A program made the translations under genes and the position numbers. Positions 5,887 to 9,175 of a stretch of DNA of 9,175 nucleotides are shown one piece after another. The stretch covers positions 1 through 9,175 of the forward strand of contig MGRI01000028.1 of the NCBI GenBank assembly GCA_001798105.1, written 5' to 3'. The stretch is from Deltaproteobacteria bacterium RIFCSPHIGHO2_02_FULL_40_11. GTDB taxonomy: Bacteria > Bdellovibrionota > JACOXK01 > 2-02-FULL-40-11. The notes beneath the pieces were generated by a model, which had not been told where the DNA came from, made no database searches, and saw only the letters and a list, made by a program, of their open reading frames with translations. Numbering within the stretch: position 1 is the stretch's first letter; every line of letters starts with the position of its first letter.

Positions 5887-7307
5887 ACATCCCCCAACTT
5901 CTTCTTAAGTAATTCATTTACTTTTTGTGGATTGGCCTGTCCTTGTGTTTTTTTCATTACTTGCCCCACAAAAAAACCAAATTTTTTAGCGTCTCCTGCT
6001 TGATAGGCTTTCACCAAATTCGGATTCTCCTTCACTACAGCTTCAATAATAGGTTCCAGCTCGGCATCGTCAGAGATTTGGACCCAGCCTTCTGTTTCAA
6101 CAATCTTTTGCGGCAAATCCCCACTTTGAAGCATTTTTTCAAATACGGTTTTTGCAATCTTACCAGAAATGGTTCCTTTTTGAATCAAAAGAATGAGTTG
6201 CCCTAAATGTTTTGGCGTTATTTTACTTTTCGAAACGCTGCTGGCCTCTACTTCTCGTAAAAGTTCTGATAAAATCCAATTACTCGCTAAACGGGGCGCC
6301 TGACATTCTTTCACCACAGCCTCAAAATAATCTGCCAAACTTTTTTCTTGAACCAAAGTACCGCTATCTGCTTGAGACAATTGATAATCCCGCATGAACC
6401 GTTTTTGTTTTTCAAGGGCAAGTTCCGGAAGCTGTGTTTTTATGATCTCCAGCGCCTTAGGAGCGACTTCAAGGGGCATAAGATCTGGTTCTGGAAAATA
6501 ACGATAATCATGGGCTTCTTCTTTGCTTCGCATCGAAAACGTTTTATTTTGATTGGAATCCCAAAGCCTTGTTTCTTGAATAATTTTTTGGCCGTTTTGA
6601 AGCGCTTCTTTTTGTCTTTCAATTTCATATTCAATGGCATTTTCGACAAAACGAAAGGAATTCATATTTTTGATTTCGACTTTTGTCCCAAGCTTTTCTG
6701 CGCCTGTTGGACGAAGCGAAATATTGACATCGCACCGCAAACTTCCTTCTTCCATATTGCCATCGCCAATCTCCAAATACCGAACCATTCTTTGAATCGA
6801 TCTTAAATAATTTCCAGCCTCTTCACTCGATCTGAGATCGGGTTTGGATACAACCTCAATTAAAGGAATGCCTGCCCGATTGAAGTTCACATAACTAAAA
6901 TGCGAACCATGAACGTTTTTCCCCGCATCTTCTTCCATATGAATCCGTTCCAATCTAATTTTTTTGATTTCTTTATTGCTCAGTGGAATTTCAACCCATC
7001 CATCGATGGCAAGCGGCTGATCGTATTGAGAAATTTGATACCCTTTGGGGAGGTCTGGATAAAAATAATTTTTCCGGGCAAAGACAGAAACGCTTTGTAC
7101 CTTGCAATTTGTCGCCAGAGCCATCTTACAAGCCATGTGAACAGCTTCTTCATTTAAAACGGGTAAACTCCCCGGCATCCCTGTACAGACAGGGCAAATA
7201 TTTTCATTTTCACGGGCATCAAAATGTGTAGAACACCTACAAAAAATTTTACTTTTTGTTTTCAGTTGAACGTGGACTTCAAGTCCCATCACCGCTTCGA
7301 AATTCAT
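5883..7307 (-). CDS. gatB: Asp-tRNA(Asn)/Glu-tRNA(Gln) amidotransferase subunit B
   Basis: GatB activates misacylated Glu-tRNA(Gln) or Asp-tRNA(Asn) with ATP and receives ammonia from GatA to form Gln- or Asn-tRNA. Seen: GLEVHVQL (8-15); a complete zinc knuckle, CxC (23, 25) plus CPVC (38-41); RKNYFYPDLPKGYQ (78-91); IHMEEDAGK (122-130); GIPLIEVVSKPD (146-157). His12, Glu125 and Glu151 match residues that I recall as Mg-binding in the Staphylococcus enzyme. SLRCDVNISLR and KVEIKNMNSF follow, and the C-terminal about 150 residues form the GatB/YqeY tRNA-binding domain. The 474-residue length is normal. Its ATG overlaps the gatA stop by 4 nt (ATGA), and an AGGA lies about 10 nt upstream. No lesion is seen. 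Confidence 0.97.
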   Translation of the reverse strand: MNFEAVMGLEVHVQLKTKSKIFCRCSTHFDARENENICPVCTGMPGSLPVLNEEAVHMACKMALATNCKVQSVSVFARKNYFYPDLPKGYQISQYDQPLAIDGWVEIPLSNKEIKKIRLERIHMEEDAGKNVHGSHFSYVNFNRAGIPLIEVVSKPDLRSSEEAGNYLRSIQRMVRYLEIGDGNMEEGSLRCDVNISLRPTGAEKLGTKVEIKNMNSFRFVENAIEYEIERQKEALQNGQKIIQETRLWDSNQNKTFSMRSKEEAHDYRYFPEPDLMPLEVAPKALEIIKTQLPELALEKQKRFMRDYQLSQADSGTLVQEKSLADYFEAVVKECQAPRLASNWILSELLREVEASSVSKSKITPKHLGQLILLIQKGTISGKIAKTVFEKMLQSGDLPQKIVETEGWVQISDDAELEPIIEAVVKENPNLVKAYQAGDAKKFGFFVGQVMKKTQGQANPQKVNELLKKKLGDV

Positions 7308-8761
7308 AATTTGGGTTTCCTTTTATGCCACTCCGTTGCCTGTTCATAGGCATGGCCCACATGAAAAAGTTTTTCTTCCTGAAAATAGGGGCCTAAAAGT
7401 TGCAAACCAATGGGAAGATTTTGATCGTCAAACCCACACGGCAAAACCAAGCCGGGAATACCTGCCAAATTGGCAGAGGTTGTAAATACATCTGTTAAAT
7501 ACATGGTCAGTGGATCTTCTATTTTTTCACCGATTTTGAAAGCCGTCGTTGGCGAACTGGGCGTTACAATGACATCACACTTTAAAAAAGCATCTTCAAA
7601 ATCTTTTTTAAGAAGTGTTCGCACTTGGCTTGCCTTTTTATAATAAGCATCATAGTACCCACTGCTTAAAACAAAGGTTCCGAGCATAATACGCCGCTTT
7701 ACTTCCGCACCAAATCCTTGGCCACGTGTTTTTGCATACATCTCAGCCAACGATGTGGCTTCAGCTCTGTATCCATATTTTACGCCATCGTATCTTGCCA
7801 AATTAGAGCTGGCTTCTGCTGTACACACCAAATAATAAGTAGGAATGGCATAGGCTGTATGCGGCAAAGAAATTTCAATGAGGCTTGCTCCTAAAGATTT
7901 TAAATCGCTCAGAGCCTTTTGCACAGACGCTTCTACTTGCGAATTTAATCCTTTAGAAAAATATTCCTTGGGAATGCCAAGTTTTACGCCTTTTAAATCT
8001 TTTTTTAGAAATTGCTCGTAATTTGGAACGGGTTTACGGACAGAGGTCGCATCATAAGCGTCTTCTCCTGCAACCGACTTCAAAAGAAGTGCGGTATCCA
8101 AAACCGTTTTTCCAAAGGGTCCCACTTGATCTAACGATGATGCAAACGCAATCACACCATATCGACTCACCCGACCATACGTAGGCTTTAATCCCACAAC
8201 AGAAGATAAAGATGCAGGTAGCCGAATGGAGCCTCCCGTATCTGTTCCAAATGCTCCCAAGCACTGGCCACTTGCAACAGCAGCCGCAGAGCCTCCCGAA
8301 GATCCCCCCGGTGTTCGCTCCAAATCCCAAGGATTTTTAACGGGCCCAAAAAAAGAATTTTCATTGGAAGATCCCATGGCAAATTCGTCCATGTTTAATT
8401 TTCCAACCAGCACAACATCATTCTTTTTTAAACGCGCAGTAACCGTGCTGTCATAGGCTGGAATAAAACCTTCTAAAATCTTAGAGGCGCACGTTGTACG
8501 AATTCCTTGGGTTAAAAAAATATCTTTCAACCCGATTGGAATTCCCGCCAATGCAGACAAGGCGTCCCCTCTTTTTCTTTTTTCATCTACCTTTTTGGCC
8601 TGTAAAAGCGCGGCTTCTTTTGTAATGGTGATAAACGAATTCAATTGTTTTTGTGTTGCTTCAATCCGCTTTAAAACAGATTGTGTGAGTTCCTCTGAAG
8701 AAATTTCTTTGGATTGCAGTTTTTGAGATGCTTCAGAAATGGTAAGGTCGTACAGTTCCAT
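7304..8761 (-). CDS. gatA: Asp-tRNA(Asn)/Glu-tRNA(Gln) amidotransferase subunit A (glutaminase)
   Basis: GatA hydrolyses glutamine and passes ammonia to GatB through a channel. It is an amidase-signature enzyme. The Ser-cisSer-Lys triad is intact: Lys79 in GIPIGLKD, Ser154 in PGGSSGGS, Ser178 in DTGGSIRLPA, the same numbering that I recall for Staphylococcus GatA. The 485-residue length is typical. ATG at 8759-8761 lies 2 nt after the gatC stop and the gene overlaps gatB by 4 nt, so all three subunits are probably made in step. No Shine-Dalgarno is obvious, consistent with translational coupling to gatC. FGTDTGGS, MDEFAMGSSNENS and LAGIPGLVLP are canonical GatA blocks that separate it from other amidases. 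Confidence 0.97.
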   Translation of the reverse strand: MELYDLTISEASQKLQSKEISSEELTQSVLKRIEATQKQLNSFITITKEAALLQAKKVDEKRKRGDALSALAGIPIGLKDIFLTQGIRTTCASKILEGFIPAYDSTVTARLKKNDVVLVGKLNMDEFAMGSSNENSFFGPVKNPWDLERTPGGSSGGSAAAVASGQCLGAFGTDTGGSIRLPASLSSVVGLKPTYGRVSRYGVIAFASSLDQVGPFGKTVLDTALLLKSVAGEDAYDATSVRKPVPNYEQFLKKDLKGVKLGIPKEYFSKGLNSQVEASVQKALSDLKSLGASLIEISLPHTAYAIPTYYLVCTAEASSNLARYDGVKYGYRAEATSLAEMYAKTRGQGFGAEVKRRIMLGTFVLSSGYYDAYYKKASQVRTLLKKDFEDAFLKCDVIVTPSSPTTAFKIGEKIEDPLTMYLTDVFTTSANLAGIPGLVLPCGFDDQNLPIGLQLLGPYFQEEKLFHVGHAYEQATEWHKRKPKL

Positions 8762-8763
8762 GG

Positions 8764-9057
8764 TTATGTAATTTCAATAATTTTAGGCACCTGAATGGCA
8801 CCTTCTTGATGTTGCGGCACATTTTCTAAAAATGTATCCAAATTGAGAGATGGACGAACTTCGTCTTGTCTGCCCGGCTTAAGATGCTTCATCACATGGT
8901 AGGTGGGCTGAACTGTTTTTGTGTCGAGCACATTGAGTTGATCGACATAGTCTAAAATAGCGCTCAAATCTTTAGCATATTTTTCAATTTCGACATCACT
9001 GAGCTCTAACCATGCAAGTTTTGCCAAATGCCGCACTTGAGATGGATCTATTTTCAT
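8764..9057 (-). CDS. gatC: Asp-tRNA(Asn)/Glu-tRNA(Gln) amidotransferase subunit C
   Basis: GatC is the small belt-like subunit that wraps around the GatA-GatB interface and stabilises the complex. The 97-residue protein has the family pattern: VRHLAKLAWLELSD (8-21), a helix ending in ILDYVDQLNVLDT (34-46), VQPTYHV (49-55), RQDEVRPS (63-70), and a VP near the C-terminus. ATG at 9055-9057 is the first gene of the five-gene minus-strand operon in this window. A nearer upstream ATG is out of frame and hits a stop at once. No clear ribosome site is seen. A TATATT (9084-9079) is a possible -10 box giving a leader of about 15 nt, but it lacks a convincing -35. Confidence 0.95.
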   Translation of the reverse strand: MKIDPSQVRHLAKLAWLELSDVEIEKYAKDLSAILDYVDQLNVLDTKTVQPTYHVMKHLKPGRQDEVRPSLNLDTFLENVPQHQEGAIQVPKIIEIT

Positions 9058-9090
9058 TTCATTGGATTAACACTTTCAAATATAGATGAC

Positions 9091-9175
9091 AAGCCTGACC
9101 GCAGATCCACTTCGCGCTACTTCGTCAGACTTCCTCCTCAAAAGCTCAGCGTACTTCTATGTACGCCTCGCTTTT
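9091..9175. repeat. structured element with two stem-loops upstream of gatC (runs to the window end)
   Basis: Two hairpins lie in the non-coding stretch before gatC. The first pairs AAGcCTGAC (9091-9099) with GTCAGaCTT (9124-9132) across a 24-nt loop that holds two ACTTCG copies. The second pairs AAAAGC (9140-9145) with GCTTTT (9170-9175) and GCGTAC (9149-9154) with GTACGC (9161-9166), with a 3-by-3 internal mismatch and a 6-nt loop. It ends exactly at the window edge, so the full extent is unknown. It looks like a dispersed structured repeat rather than a gene. On the plus strand the second hairpin ends in TTTT, so it might also end transcription of an upstream plus-strand unit, but none is seen here. 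Confidence 0.55.

Noticed and set aside
6348..6806. Plus-strand open frame of 152 codons
   Set aside because: It lies wholly antisense to gatB, whose protein is canonical throughout; the frame has low-complexity Phe/Ile-rich translation typical of a shadow.
8052..8382. Two alternative minus-strand frames (8052-8330 and 8188-8382) within gatA
   Set aside because: Both overlap the catalytic Ser region of gatA in other frames and show no family features.
1..9175. CRISPR array, tRNA/rRNA genes, integrase, transposase or toxin-antitoxin pair
   Set aside because: No regularly spaced repeats, cloverleaf-like segment or matching protein motifs were seen on either strand.

Overview
The window looks like a Gram-negative bacterial chromosome of moderately low GC. 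Evidence for this is an AsmA-family envelope protein, an ArnT/PMT-like membrane glycosyltransferase, a heterotrimeric GatCAB tRNA amidotransferase, and bacterial -10/-35-like boxes with weak Shine-Dalgarno sites. The gene set would suit a deltaproteobacterium-like or related uncultured lineage, but that placement is inference; no rRNA or other phylogenetic marker is present.

Left part (1-2765): a surface-glycan module that is visibly more AT-rich than the rest. Two family-2 glycosyltransferases lie on the minus strand. One is WaaE-like and cut by the left edge; the other resembles ALG5/polyprenyl-phosphate hexose synthases and starts at GTG. A 125-bp divergent intergenic region separates them from a plus-strand, multi-membrane-spanning ArnT/PMT-like transferase. 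A lipid-phosphate-sugar synthase beside a GT-C enzyme that uses lipid-phosphate-sugar suggests a two-step envelope or lipid glycosylation pathway.

Right part (2811-9057): a tightly packed minus-strand operon, gatC-gatA-gatB-asmA-mtnA. Junctions are a 2-nt gap, a 4-nt ATGA overlap, another 4-nt ATGA overlap and a 1-nt gap. The three Gat genes make Gln-tRNA(Gln) and/or Asn-tRNA(Asn) by transamidation. The asmA-like gene encodes an envelope-anchored protein, and mtnA a methionine-salvage isomerase. Catalytic residues of GatA, GatB and MtnA all appear intact.

The most notable signal is a set of small palindromic elements. Three copies sit within about 1 kb (2501-2531, 2768-2798, 3492-3527), all in the same orientation. 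On the minus strand each begins with GTCAT and folds around an identical GCGAAGC mini-hairpin core, with opposed GA/GA dinucleotides in the stem. The arms differ between copies by compensatory changes. One copy lies in frame inside the ArnT-like gene, one in frame inside mtnA, and one in the convergent gap between them. A different structured element (9091-9175), made of two stem-loops, lies just upstream of gatC and runs to the window end. No tRNA, rRNA, CRISPR array, transposase or phage gene was seen.
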